Shown here: positions 27,795-38,446 of the stretch, piece after piece
How positions within the stretch are numbered: position 1 is the stretch's first letter
Layout: every line of letters starts with the position of its first letter
NCBI GenBank assembly: GCA_002718895.1
Contig: PBGD01000007.1
Span: 1 to 64,000, forward strand
Direction: 5' to 3'
DNA: 64,000 bases
From: Flavobacteriales bacterium
GTDB lineage: Bacteria > Bacteroidota > Bacteroidia > Flavobacteriales > TMED113
Made by a program: the position numbers and the translations under genes
Notes under the pieces: model-generated
What the model was told of the DNA's origin: nothing
Databases searched by the model: none
What the model saw: only the letters and a program-made list of their open reading frames with translations

Positions 27795-29492
27795 CTAATT
27801 CTCTTGGCTTAAGGACTTTAATCTTTGTATCTCCTTTTCAATTGTATCATCTTCAATTCTAGAAAATAGAAGCGAAGGCATATTTAAAGTATGTTGTGGC
27901 TTTATTAAATCTATACTAGATAAATCGCCCCATTTATAAGCCTTTATATTTAACATTTTGGTGATTTTCTTTGCTGTAAAAGGTAAAAAAGGTTCGCATA
28001 AAACAGAGAGGTGTGCAGTTATTTGAATAGCAATATTTAATATTGTTTCAGTGCGCTCTTGACCCGTAGAAGTTTTAAATAACTTCCAAGGTTCAGTATC
28101 TGCAAGATATTTATTTCCAGCACGTGCAAGGTCCATAATTGTTTGCAAAGCAAAGCGAAATTTATAATTTTTAATATGTTGACTCACAATCTTGTGAGTA
28201 TTTTCTAACTCTTTTAGAATAGTTTTATCATCAATTTCAATTGCATGCCTTTCAGGTGTTTTTCCATCCCAATATTTGTGACAAAGCACAAGTACCCTAT
28301 TGATAAAATTACCAAGGATCGCGACTAATTCATTATTATTCCTTGCTTGAAAATCCTTCCAAGTAAAATCGTTATCTTTGTTTTCGGGAGCATTTATACA
28401 TAAAGTGTATCTTAAAACATCTTGCTGATCAGGAAAATTTTTTAAGTACTCATGAAGCCAAACAGCCCAATTCCTAGAAGTGGAAATTTTTTGCCCCTCC
28501 AAATTTAAAAATTCATTTGCAGGAACATTATTTGGTAAAATATAATCACCATGGGCTTTTAACATTGTGGGAAATATAATGCAATGAAACACAATATTAT
28601 CTTTGCCAATAAAATGTATTAATTTAGTTTTTGGATCTTTCCAATATGGTTTCCAATCTACTTTATTTTCAATCGACCACTCTCGTGTTGCTGAAATATA
28701 GCCAATAGGTGCATCAAACCAAACGTATAAAACTTTACCATCTTCACCTTCGATCGGCACTTTAATCCCCCAGTCTAAATCTCTTGTTACTGCTCTAGGT
28801 TTAAGTCCTGCTTCGAGCCAAGATCTACATTGACCTATTACATTTGATTTCCAATCTTCTTTTTTAGAATTTAAAATCCATTCTTTTAGCCAATTTTCAT
28901 ATTTGTTTAATGGCAAATACCAGTGTTTAGTCTCTTTTTGGATTAGTTCACCACCACTTAATACTGACCTAGGGTTCTTTAGTTCTGAAGGATCTAAACT
29001 TGTTCCACATTTTTCACATTGATCTCCATAAGCAGAGTCATTATTGCAAATTGGACACTCGCCTTGAATATATCTATCAGCTAAAAAAGTGTTTTCAATA
29101 TTATCAAAATACTGTTTAGAAGTTTTTTCAATAAACTGCTTTTTTTTGTGTAATTGAGTGAAAAAATCTTTTGAAATTTCGTGATGTATTTTATTTGATG
29201 TTCTACTGTAATAATCGAATGATACGCCAAATTGTTCAAAGGAATTTTTAATTAAAGCATGATATTTATCGACGACTTCTTTTGGAGTAATTTTGTTTTG
29301 CTTAGCTTTTATTGTTATTGGAACACCATGTTCATCAGATCCACAAACAAATAAAACATTGTTGCCTACACTTCTGTTATATCTAGCAAAAATATCTGCT
29401 GGAATATACACGCCCGCTAGATGACCAATGTGTATTGGCCCATTTGCATAGGGTAATGCTGCAGTAATAGTAAATCTAGATGAGTCGCTCAT
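27795..29492 (-). CDS. metG: Methionine--tRNA ligase (lacks C-terminal extension)
   Basis: [27 protein letters not shown] (HIGH), [29 protein letters not shown] (KMSKS-like). Confidence 0.95.
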   Translation of the reverse strand: MSDSSRFTITAALPYANGPIHIGHLAGVYIPADIFARYNRSVGNNVLFVCGSDEHGVPITIKAKQNKITPKEVVDKYHALIKNSFEQFGVSFDYYSRTSNKIHHEISKDFFTQLHKKKQFIEKTSKQYFDNIENTFLADRYIQGECPICNNDSAYGDQCEKCGTSLDPSELKNPRSVLSGGELIQKETKHWYLPLNKYENWLKEWILNSKKEDWKSNVIGQCRSWLEAGLKPRAVTRDLDWGIKVPIEGEDGKVLYVWFDAPIGYISATREWSIENKVDWKPYWKDPKTKLIHFIGKDNIVFHCIIFPTMLKAHGDYILPNNVPANEFLNLEGQKISTSRNWAVWLHEYLKNFPDQQDVLRYTLCINAPENKDNDFTWKDFQARNNNELVAILGNFINRVLVLCHKYWDGKTPERHAIEIDDKTILKELENTHKIVSQHIKNYKFRFALQTIMDLARAGNKYLADTEPWKLFKTSTGQERTETILNIAIQITAHLSVLCEPFLPFTAKKITKMLNIKAYKWGDLSSIDLIKPQHTLNMPSLLFSRIEDDTIEKEIQRLKSLSQEN

Positions 29493-29531
29493 AGTTTTGT
29501 ATATTGTGTAAAAGTATGTTAAACATTTAGA

Positions 29532-30464
29532 ATGACAATAAATAATACTAATTCTATAGTACCTCCTTATTTAGTTAAAGGAGATTTAATTGAAATTATT
29601 GCACCAGCAAGGTATGTAACTCAAGAAGATATAAATTTTTCTATAAAATTAGTGGAAAAAGCGGGTTTCAAGGTCAAAATTAACTCAAGTGTTTATCAAC
29701 AGCATAATATATTTGGAGGAACCCTTTTATCAAGATCAAATAATCTTCAAAATGCTTTAGATAATAGTGAAAGTAAGGCTATATTATTTGCTAGAGGGGG
29801 TTATGGGACAATTCAAATTATTGATAAAATAAATTTCATACAATTTAAAAATAGTCCAAAATGGCTTATAGGTTTCAGCGATATTACAGTACTATTATCT
29901 CATATCTATTCAGTTTTTAATATTCAATCTATTCACGGACCAATGGCTTTCAACTTTAAAAGAACTAATCTAAACAATTTAAATGCTTTGTTTGATGTTT
30001 TACAAGGTCAGTCAAAGAATTTAAAATGTCCAAGTAGTAAATTTAATAAAACAGGATCTGCTTCAGGAACACTTTTCGGAGGTAATTTATCTGTTTTGTG
30101 TAGTTTAATTGGATCACGCTCTTTTCCATTAAATGATGCAAAAATTGTCTTTTTTATAGAAGATGTTGACGAGTACTTATATCACTTGGAAAGAATGATA
30201 TATACTTTAGATAGATGTGGGTTTTTTAACAAAGTACAAGGCTTAATTATTGGAGAAATGAAAAATATATTAGATAATGAAATAAAATTTGGCAAAAACA
30301 TAAATAATCTGATTTTAGATATAGTTGACAAATATGATTTTCCAGTTTGTTTTGATTTTCCTTTTGGACACAACCGCAATAACACTCCGCTTGTATTTGG
30401 GGCAAATGTTAAGCTAGAAGTTAATAAATTTGATACAAATCTCTACTTTCACAATGAGTATTAA
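29532..30464 (+). CDS. LD-carboxypeptidase (S66 family)
   Basis: [63 protein letters not shown]. Confidence 0.92.
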   Translation: MTINNTNSIVPPYLVKGDLIEIIAPARYVTQEDINFSIKLVEKAGFKVKINSSVYQQHNIFGGTLLSRSNNLQNALDNSESKAILFARGGYGTIQIIDKINFIQFKNSPKWLIGFSDITVLLSHIYSVFNIQSIHGPMAFNFKRTNLNNLNALFDVLQGQSKNLKCPSSKFNKTGSASGTLFGGNLSVLCSLIGSRSFPLNDAKIVFFIEDVDEYLYHLERMIYTLDRCGFFNKVQGLIIGEMKNILDNEIKFGKNINNLILDIVDKYDFPVCFDFPFGHNRNNTPLVFGANVKLEVNKFDTNLYFHNEY

Positions 30465-31179
30465 AACAAAAAATAAAGTTAGATTAAATAAGTTTATTGC
30501 AATTTGTGGTGTTTGCTCTAGAAGGAAAGCTGATGAAATGATTCAGCAAGGACTGGTTATGGTAAATAAAAAAACTATAACCCAATTAGGGTATTATGTA
30601 GACCCCAATGATATAGTTTGCGTAAGAGGCAAAAAAATTAAACCCGAAAAGAAACAATATATTTTACTTAATAAGCCCAAGGGCTATATAACAACATTGA
30701 GTGATGAAAAAAACAGAAAAACAGTGATGTGTTTAATTAATTCTTCATTTAATGAACGACTATTCCCTGTTGGTAGGTTAGATAAAGATACTACAGGCTT
30801 ATTGTTATTTACCAACGATGGTGATATTGCAAAAAAATTAACTCATCCAAAATATGAGGTAAAAAAATCATATAATGTATCTTTAAACAAGCAAGTTCCA
30901 TTACTAGTGTTAGAAAACATAAAAAAAGGAGTACAACTAGATGATGGTATTATGAGAGTGGATTCAATAGATTATCTAGACGACTCAAAAAGAAATATAA
31001 CGTTAACTATTCATAGCGGAAAGAACAGAGTCATTAGAAGACTTTTTGAACACTTTAGTTTTGATGTTAAGAAATTAGATAGAGTTGGATACTCCTTCCT
31101 AACTAAGAAAAATTTGAGACAAGCAAATTGGAGGCTGTTAACACCCCAAGAAATTAAAAAATTAAAGAAAAATCACTAA
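30454..31179 (+). CDS. rRNA pseudouridine synthase (RsuA/RluB family); ORF track extends to 30430
   Basis: VRLNKFIAICGVCSRRKADEMIQQG S4 domain; LFPVGRLDKDTTGLLLFTNDGD catalytic motif. Confidence 0.93.
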   Translation: MSIKTKNKVRLNKFIAICGVCSRRKADEMIQQGLVMVNKKTITQLGYYVDPNDIVCVRGKKIKPEKKQYILLNKPKGYITTLSDEKNRKTVMCLINSSFNERLFPVGRLDKDTTGLLLFTNDGDIAKKLTHPKYEVKKSYNVSLNKQVPLLVLENIKKGVQLDDGIMRVDSIDYLDDSKRNITLTIHSGKNRVIRRLFEHFSFDVKKLDRVGYSFLTKKNLRQANWRLLTPQEIKKLKKNH

Positions 31180-31198
31180 ATTATTATTTATAAATTAT

Positions 31199-32338
31199 AT
31201 GTTTAATTTGTTAGGTGTATTCTCAAATAAGTTTTTATTTTTTTTAGCCGCATTAATTATAGGGTCAACATTATGGTATACCAATAATTTAGCATCTCAA
31301 TTTAAAATTGAAGAAGAAAAAAAAGTAGCTCTTTGGGCAAGAGCTACAAAAGAACTTTCTAATTTGAATAATTCAAATATTGATGTGGGTTTTATTTTTG
31401 ATGTGGTAAATAACAATACTTCGATACCTGCAATTTTAGTAGATGACCATGGGGCTATTGTGCATGCAATTAATTTAAATCCTAACCAGTCTCCAGAAAT
31501 CACTTTAGATTTAATGCAAAGAAGATATCCTAATCAACGTATTGAGATAGACTTAATAGATGGTACAAAAAATTTCATTTATTATAAAGACTCTAAACTA
31601 CTTCAAAGATTAAAATACTTTCCAGTTTTTATGTTTTCTATCATTGCTGCATTTATGCTTGTGGCATATTCTGCTTTTAGTAATGCAAGAATTGCACAGC
31701 AAAATAAAGTTTGGACTGGAATGGCAAAAGAAACAGCACACCAAATAGGAACTCCTCTATCATCTTTAATGGGATGGCTAGAGCATTTAAAAGAACAAAG
31801 TGTTAATGAAGATGTTTGTAAGGAAATAGAAAACGATCTTACTAGACTCAGTGTTATTGCTAACAGATTTTCTAAAATAGGATCTTTACCATCTTTAGAA
31901 AAACAAGATATAATACCAATTATTGATAATTCAATTAATTACATGAAAAATAGAGCATCATCTAAGATTACTTTTCAAATTGTTTCACAAACAAAATCTG
32001 CAGATGCGTATATTAATAAAGATTTATTTGAATGGGTTATAGAAAATATGATGAAAAATTCTATAGATGTTTTACAAGAAAAGGGAAGCATAGTTTTTAA
32101 AATTTCAAATGATAAACATTATCTTGTGTTAGATATTATAGATAATGGAAAAGGAATTAAAAAGCAGTTTTTTAATGAAATTTTTCAGCCAGGATTTACT
32201 TCAAAGAAAAGAGGCTGGGGACTAGGATTGTCTTTAGTAAAACGAATTATTAAAGACTATCATAATGGCAAAGTTAGGGTAGTTAAATCTGTTCCATTTA
32301 AAGAAACTATAATTAGAGTTTTATTAAACAAAAAATAA
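31199..32338 (+). CDS. Sensor histidine kinase
   Basis: N-terminal TM, ETAHQIGTPLSSLMGWLEHL H-box, DIIDNGKGI, GWGLGLSLVKRIIKDYH. Confidence 0.92.
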   Translation: MFNLLGVFSNKFLFFLAALIIGSTLWYTNNLASQFKIEEEKKVALWARATKELSNLNNSNIDVGFIFDVVNNNTSIPAILVDDHGAIVHAINLNPNQSPEITLDLMQRRYPNQRIEIDLIDGTKNFIYYKDSKLLQRLKYFPVFMFSIIAAFMLVAYSAFSNARIAQQNKVWTGMAKETAHQIGTPLSSLMGWLEHLKEQSVNEDVCKEIENDLTRLSVIANRFSKIGSLPSLEKQDIIPIIDNSINYMKNRASSKITFQIVSQTKSADAYINKDLFEWVIENMMKNSIDVLQEKGSIVFKISNDKHYLVLDIIDNGKGIKKQFFNEIFQPGFTSKKRGWGLGLSLVKRIIKDYHNGKVRVVKSVPFKETIIRVLLNKK

Positions 32339-33465
32339 TGCCGGGAATATATATTCATATTCCATTTTGTTCACAAGCTTGTCATTATTGTGACTTTCAC
32401 TTTTCTACTTCATTGAAAATAAAAAATCGGGTAATTTCTTGTATTAACAAAGAAATAAAATTAAAAAAAACATACCTTAAAGACCCACTAATTGAAAGTG
32501 TTTATTTTGGTGGAGGCACACCATCTTTATTGTCTTCAAAATTAATTAATAAAATTCTGAGCTCAATTAGATCAAGTTATAAGTTGGCTCAAAATGTAGA
32601 AATAACTATAGAAGCCAACCCAGAAGATATATCAAAAAACAAAATAGACAATTGGACACAAATGGGTATAAATAGGCTCAGTTTAGGTGTCCAATCTTTT
32701 AGAGACAGTGACTTAAAGTACATGAATAGATCCCATAATTGTAATCAAATAATTTCAGCCTTAGATTTATTAATTTCATCAAAAATTGATAATATTTCAA
32801 TTGATTTAATTTATGGCTTCCCCCAACTAACAGATTCTTTTTGGGTTGACAATTTAAATAAGGCAATTAAGTTTAATGTTCAGCATATTTCTTGTTATTG
32901 CTTAACAGTTGAAAAACAGACTCCTCTATATCACTTCATTAAAAACGGAACAGCTAAGCCTCTAAATCCTCAACAGGGAGCAAGTCAATTTTTAAATTCA
33001 AAAGAGATACTAAAAAATAATGGATACATCCATTATGAAATTTCTAATTTTTCAAAACCTGGTTTTGAATCAGTCCATAATAGAAATTATTGGAATCGGT
33101 CTCATTATATTGGTATTGGGCCCTCGGCACACTCTTATAATGGTACCAGTCGACAGTGGAATCTTTCTAATAATACTAAATATTGTGAAAGTATTGAAAA
33201 CAATAGAAGCTATTATAATGTTGAAATACTATCAAAAAAAAATATTATAAATGAATATATTTTAACCAACATTAGAACTTCAAATGGTATAGATTTAAAA
33301 TCGCTTTCATCTTACATGAACAATGATGAATATAAAAGGTTCAAAAATAAAATGTCAGAACTAATGCAATCAGATTTTCTTACAATTCATAAAGATAAAT
33401 TATTGCTTAGTGAAAAAGGAATGTTATTTGCTGATAGTATTTCAGAAGATTTATTTATAATTTAA
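32338..33465 (+). CDS. hemW: Radical SAM coproporphyrinogen III oxidase-like / heme chaperone HemW
   Basis: GIYIHIPFCSQACHYCDFHFS, VYFGGGTPSLL, EANPEDI, RLSLGVQSF. Confidence 0.9.
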   Translation: MPGIYIHIPFCSQACHYCDFHFSTSLKIKNRVISCINKEIKLKKTYLKDPLIESVYFGGGTPSLLSSKLINKILSSIRSSYKLAQNVEITIEANPEDISKNKIDNWTQMGINRLSLGVQSFRDSDLKYMNRSHNCNQIISALDLLISSKIDNISIDLIYGFPQLTDSFWVDNLNKAIKFNVQHISCYCLTVEKQTPLYHFIKNGTAKPLNPQQGASQFLNSKEILKNNGYIHYEISNFSKPGFESVHNRNYWNRSHYIGIGPSAHSYNGTSRQWNLSNNTKYCESIENNRSYYNVEILSKKNIINEYILTNIRTSNGIDLKSLSSYMNNDEYKRFKNKMSELMQSDFLTIHKDKLLLSEKGMLFADSISEDLFII

Positions 33466-33473
33466 CATTGTAA

Positions 33474-34232
33474 ATGATAACTAATATCAAATATAAAAAC
33501 AGCTTTTATTATGCTGATTTGACAAAGCCTCTAGATATATCAATACCTATTCATAGTGAAGGAGTTAGTGCTTGGGGTCTGAAACAACCAATTATTGAGC
33601 CAGTTAGAAGTAAAGATTGGGTTGGAGATACAAATCAAGGTTCTCCTGTAAATTTTAATAATATTTTTTTCAATCCTCATGCTCACTCTACACACACGGA
33701 ATGTTTAGGGCATATTAGTAAAACCAAGGAATCTTTAAATGATACATTAAGGTCCTTTTTTTTTATTTCTAAATTAATTTCTGTTAAGCCAAAGAAAAAA
33801 TATAATGATTGTGTTATAACTAAACATACTTTATCCCCCCTGATAAGTAAGGATGATAATATTGATGCTTTGATTATTCGAACTTTGCCAAATTTAGAAA
33901 AGAAAAAATCTCAAAATTACACTAATACTAATCCAATTTATCTTTTGGAGGAAGCTGCAAGGTATTTATCTGAAATAAATATCAATCATTTATTAATCGA
34001 TGTTCCTTCTATTGATAAAGAAGATGACAATGGAGCACTAAGTTCACATAAAGCTTTTTGGAATTTTTCAGGCACTTTACGTTACGGAAGTACTATTACA
34101 GAACTTATTTATGTTCCTGAAAAAATATGCGATGGCCTATATTTATTAAACTTACAATTTATCCCATTTCAAAATGATGCATCTCCAAGCCGACCTGTTT
34201 TGTTTAAATTAGAAAAAAACAATGCATTATGA
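33474..34232 (+). CDS. Cyclase family protein (kynurenine formamidase-like)
   Basis: DLTKPLDISIPIH...NPHAHSTHTECLGHI metal-binding motif; HLLIDVPSID. Confidence 0.85.
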   Translation: MITNIKYKNSFYYADLTKPLDISIPIHSEGVSAWGLKQPIIEPVRSKDWVGDTNQGSPVNFNNIFFNPHAHSTHTECLGHISKTKESLNDTLRSFFFISKLISVKPKKKYNDCVITKHTLSPLISKDDNIDALIIRTLPNLEKKKSQNYTNTNPIYLLEEAARYLSEININHLLIDVPSIDKEDDNGALSSHKAFWNFSGTLRYGSTITELIYVPEKICDGLYLLNLQFIPFQNDASPSRPVLFKLEKNNAL

Positions 34233-36145
34233 ATGCAAATATAAAATACTGTAACAATTGGACTAATTATTCCCGTTTACAAACAAGAGAAGTTATGGTG
34301 GGAAATATTGGCGTTGGAGGATCTCACCCGATCAGAATTCAATCAATGACAACAACTAGCACAATGGATACGAAATCATCTGTAGAGCAAGCCATCTCAA
34401 TGATTAAAGCAGGTTGTGAGCTAGTCAGATTTACTGCACCCAATATAAAAGAAGCTGAAAATTTAGCCAATATAAAGGACGCATTATTAAATAAGGGATA
34501 TACTACACCCATTGTTGCGGATATACACTTTACTCCAAATGCGGCTATTGCTGCAGCTAAAATTGTAGAAAAAGTTAGAATTAACCCTGGCAATTTTTCT
34601 GACAAAAAAAAATTTAATTTAAGCACATACTCTTCTGCACAATATTCTGATGAGTTAAAACGAATTGAAGAAAAATTTCATCCCTTAATAGATACATGTA
34701 TCAATCATAATACCGCCATGAGAATTGGCACTAACCATGGCTCGCTTTCAGATAGAATAATGAGTCAATATGGTGACACCCCACTTGGCATGGTGGAATC
34801 TGCATTAGAATTTGTCCGTATTTGTGAAAAATATAATTTTTTCAATATTATTCTTTCAATGAAAGCTAGTAATACTATTGTTATGACCCAGGCCTATAGA
34901 CTACTTGTCTCAAAAATGCATCAAGAAAACATGAATTATCCTCTACATCTTGGTGTCACAGAAGCTGGAGAGGGAGACGATGGCAGGATCAAATCTGCTA
35001 TTGGAATAGGGTCGTTATTAATGGATGGAATAGGCGATACAATTCGTGTGTCATTAACAGAGTCGCCTGAAAAAGAAATGCCTGTTGCAAAAAATATTAT
35101 AGAATATATTAATAAAAATAAAAACCACCCTCTCTTAGAAACAACAAAAACTGAGATTAACCCCATTGAATATTCTAGGAGAAAAACCATTTCAGTTTTA
35201 AATATTGGTCAAAAAAGTCCACCAATTGTAATAGCAGATTATAGAATGAAAAATAAAATTGATATTAATAGTTTTAGAGATATTGGATATACTTTTTTAA
35301 ATAAATTGGATAAATGGTCAATTAGTCAAACTGCGGCAGACTATGTTTTTGTTGGTAAGCGAAATATTGATTTTAAGCTTCCTGGTAGCTTGCGTGTTAT
35401 TTATGATTATGAAAATTGGATTGACACCAAAAATGGTTATCCACTTTTTAATAGCGATGAATTTTTGTCAAGCTTATATTTTTCTAAAAAATTAAACTTT
35501 CTTAAAGTTCAAAAAAGTGATTTATCAGAAGATCTAATGCAAAAGATCAAAGAAAATAACAAAGTTGTTCTTTTAATTGAAAGTCATCATCAAAATTTTA
35601 TTGGAGAACTTCGCACAATATTTAACAAGCTTATTAGTAATAATATAAAAGCTCCAGTTGTTTTAAGTTCTGATCAATCAGATTTAAACAAGGATTATAT
35701 TCAAATATTTTCATCCATAGATTTAGGCAGTTTAATGTTAGATGGATTGGGAGATGGTATTATGATTCAGGCTTTAAATTCAGAAACTTATTACATAAAT
35801 AAATTAGCATTTAATATTTTGCAGGCAACAAGGACGCGTATTTCTAAAACTGAATATATATCATGTCCTTCTTGTGGAAGAACACAGTTTGATTTAGAAA
35901 AAACAACTCAAAAAATAAGAAAAGCAACCTCACATTTAAAGGGTTTAAAAATAGGAGTTATGGGCTGTATAGTAAATGGACCCGGTGAAATGGCAGATGC
36001 TGATTATGGTTATGTTGGAACTGGCCCTGGAAAAATCAGCTTGTACAAACAGAAAAATATGATAAAAAAAAATATACCTACTGACAAGGCTCTTGAAGAA
36101 TTAATTTTATTAATTAAATCAAATGGTGATTGGGTTGACTGTTAA
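34229..36145 (+). CDS. ispG: (E)-4-hydroxy-3-methylbut-2-enyl-diphosphate synthase, long (plant/Bacteroidota) form
   Basis: HPIRIQSMTTTSTMDTKSSVEQAISMIKAGCELVRFTAP, VADIHF, KVRINPGN, GCIVNGPGEMADADYGYVG; about 250 aa insert between halves. Confidence 0.97.
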   Translation: MNANIKYCNNWTNYSRLQTREVMVGNIGVGGSHPIRIQSMTTTSTMDTKSSVEQAISMIKAGCELVRFTAPNIKEAENLANIKDALLNKGYTTPIVADIHFTPNAAIAAAKIVEKVRINPGNFSDKKKFNLSTYSSAQYSDELKRIEEKFHPLIDTCINHNTAMRIGTNHGSLSDRIMSQYGDTPLGMVESALEFVRICEKYNFFNIILSMKASNTIVMTQAYRLLVSKMHQENMNYPLHLGVTEAGEGDDGRIKSAIGIGSLLMDGIGDTIRVSLTESPEKEMPVAKNIIEYINKNKNHPLLETTKTEINPIEYSRRKTISVLNIGQKSPPIVIADYRMKNKIDINSFRDIGYTFLNKLDKWSISQTAADYVFVGKRNIDFKLPGSLRVIYDYENWIDTKNGYPLFNSDEFLSSLYFSKKLNFLKVQKSDLSEDLMQKIKENNKVVLLIESHHQNFIGELRTIFNKLISNNIKAPVVLSSDQSDLNKDYIQIFSSIDLGSLMLDGLGDGIMIQALNSETYYINKLAFNILQATRTRISKTEYISCPSCGRTQFDLEKTTQKIRKATSHLKGLKIGVMGCIVNGPGEMADADYGYVGTGPGKISLYKQKNMIKKNIPTDKALEELILLIKSNGDWVDC

Positions 36146-37440
36146 TGATGAGTAGAAATTTTATTAAGAGAATCTATATTAATAAGTTCATTTGGATAAT
36201 GAATAGATTCTAGTTTTTTCATCCATTTGTTTTTAATCAGTTCAAAATTATTTTTATTAGATTCTTTGACTGGCTTTGATGATGGCAGTTGTGTTTTGAA
36301 TGGATCTACTTGTTTCCCATTTTTCCAAAACCTATAACAAACATGTGGTCCAGTTGCTTGACCAGATCTTCCTACATAGCCAATTATATCAACACCTTGT
36401 TGTACCTTTTTGCCTCTTTTAATTTTATTTCGTTTCCAAAGCGTTTTGCTAGATTTGTCCATATGTAAATATTGTGTTGTGTAAGTGGAATTGTGTTTTA
36501 TTTTAACATAATAGCCATTATATTTATTGTAAGAAGTTTCAATTATTTCACCATCAGCAGTACTGTATATTGGTGTGCCAATTGGTGCTGCAAAATCGGT
36601 GCCAAAATGCCCTTTCCATCTACCAGTTACGGGGTGTTTTCTTCTATTTGTAAACCTAGAAGATATTCTTGTGAATGAAACAGGAGCTTTTAAAAAAAAC
36701 TTTCTTAAATTATTACCTTTTTCATCAAAATAATCTTCAAAGCCTTGGACTTCATTAAATGCAATGGCATAGTAATTGATTTTGTTTGAGTTAAATAATG
36801 CTGCATGAACTTTTCCTACTCCAATAAATTCCCCATCTACATATTTCGCATCATATATTACCTTAAATTTATCTCCAGGCTTAACTCTGAAGAAGTCAAT
36901 TGTCCATGGATAGATTTCGTCAGCAAAAATATTTACTAGTTTAGCAGAAAGATTACTTTCTTCCATGGCATACCACAAAGAAGAGTTTATAACGCCAGAT
37001 CCTGTTTTTTCTTTAATTGTAACTTGTTTTTTATCCAGATAAACTATTGGTGGCGCTGTTAAATTAGCAACTAAGAAATCTACTTTATTAATTTCATAAA
37101 CAAAATATTTTAGTTTAGTTTTTAATGTATCGTCAAAAATCAAAGTGTAATTAGCATCAGCGGCAATTTCTCTCAGGTCAAATATAGGTCTTGATAATTT
37201 TGCAACTTGATCAATTGTTTTGAAGTCAATGTTATGTGTTCTTAGAATATCTCCAACAAATTCATTTTTAAGAATTTTTTTATCTAAATAATATAAGTCA
37301 TCTAACTTAATATTATAACGATATTTTTTAGAGATGATTTCGGAAACTACTGGCTTGTTATATTCATCAATTTTTTTTTTTTGAGACTTTATGCAGCCAC
37401 TCAAAATCAAAATAATTATGTTAAATAAAAGTATTCTCAT
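36142..37440 (-). CDS. M23 family metallopeptidase, lipoprotein
   Basis: HPVTGRWKGHFGTDFAAPIGTPIYSTADGEIIE...QYLHMDKSSKTLWKRNKIKRGKKVQQGVDIIGYVGRSGQATGPHVCYRFWKNGK; lipobox ILILSGC. Confidence 0.95.
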   Translation of the reverse strand: MRILLFNIIILILSGCIKSQKKKIDEYNKPVVSEIISKKYRYNIKLDDLYYLDKKILKNEFVGDILRTHNIDFKTIDQVAKLSRPIFDLREIAADANYTLIFDDTLKTKLKYFVYEINKVDFLVANLTAPPIVYLDKKQVTIKEKTGSGVINSSLWYAMEESNLSAKLVNIFADEIYPWTIDFFRVKPGDKFKVIYDAKYVDGEFIGVGKVHAALFNSNKINYYAIAFNEVQGFEDYFDEKGNNLRKFFLKAPVSFTRISSRFTNRRKHPVTGRWKGHFGTDFAAPIGTPIYSTADGEIIETSYNKYNGYYVKIKHNSTYTTQYLHMDKSSKTLWKRNKIKRGKKVQQGVDIIGYVGRSGQATGPHVCYRFWKNGKQVDPFKTQLPSSKPVKESNKNNFELIKNKWMKKLESIHYPNELINIDSLNKISTHH

Positions 37441-38409
37441 TTATATATTTATTGATTCAACCCATTTCCTACCCCATTGATTTCTTTCTTCTTTGGACCA
37501 CAAATTAGGAAAAAATATAATTTTTTGAAACCTGGGAGGGAGATATTCCTCCCAATTTGTGCCACCTGTAGCAGCTACTCTTTTATTTTTTATTTTTAAA
37601 TACTTAGCAGCAGATTTATAGTGTGCTAGTTTCCAATGAATATTAAAGTTGTAATCATATTCTTTTAAAAGATTTACCAATTGAGAGTTTGCTTGATCTT
37701 TTTTTGATAAGCTGAGATATTTTTCAAGTAAGTTTTTGCCTTTCATTTTTGTAGAAAGTTTTATTAGTTCTGGGTCATATTTTTTTTCAAATTGTTTAAG
37801 TGTGTAAGTTTTTGTTCCAGTTTTCATTTCATTAGCTCCTGATTTCCAATAGATGTTTTTGTATTGTGGATTTTTTAAGGATTTCTTTGTATTAGTAAGA
37901 AAACTTAATTGCGTTGAACGCAGCTCCATCATTCTAAATTGTGCACTTTGAAAACCACTGCTAGGAAGTAAAGCCATTCGGAATTTTAGAAATTGATCTT
38001 TCTCCATTCCATTGATCATTATTTCAAAAGAATCAATTAAGTTCTTAAAATATCTATTTAATCTAATCATCTTTTCGATGAATAAGTTAACATTTATTTT
38101 TTTGTTCCAACCCTTGTCTTCACCTGAAGGAAGCACAAGCCTTCCGTTCTCATTTATTTGCTCTAATTCTAATAGACATAATTTGAAATACAGCTCAGTT
38201 ATTTGATGATAAATAATAAAAATATTTTCATCAGGAAAATCTGTTTTAGGCTGTTGAATTGAAAGCAAAGTTTCCAAATTAATATAGTTCCAGTAGTTGA
38301 TATAGTCAGAGATTAAAAGCCCATCTAAATAAGAGTACAAATCTTGACCTGTAGCAGAATATTTAGATGATAAATCAGTAATTTTTTCTAAAATTTTTGT
38401 TTTATTCAT
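37441..38409 (-). CDS. Tryptophan 2,3-dioxygenase family protein
   Basis: NIFIIYHQITELYFKLCLLELEQI, PSSGFQSAQFRMMELRSTQ; TDO heme-site pattern. Confidence 0.92.
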   Translation of the reverse strand: MNKTKILEKITDLSSKYSATGQDLYSYLDGLLISDYINYWNYINLETLLSIQQPKTDFPDENIFIIYHQITELYFKLCLLELEQINENGRLVLPSGEDKGWNKKINVNLFIEKMIRLNRYFKNLIDSFEIMINGMEKDQFLKFRMALLPSSGFQSAQFRMMELRSTQLSFLTNTKKSLKNPQYKNIYWKSGANEMKTGTKTYTLKQFEKKYDPELIKLSTKMKGKNLLEKYLSLSKKDQANSQLVNLLKEYDYNFNIHWKLAHYKSAAKYLKIKNKRVAATGGTNWEEYLPPRFQKIIFFPNLWSKEERNQWGRKWVESINI

Positions 38410-38446
38410 TTTTACTTGGGTTATTCTAATTAAATATAAAGATAAA

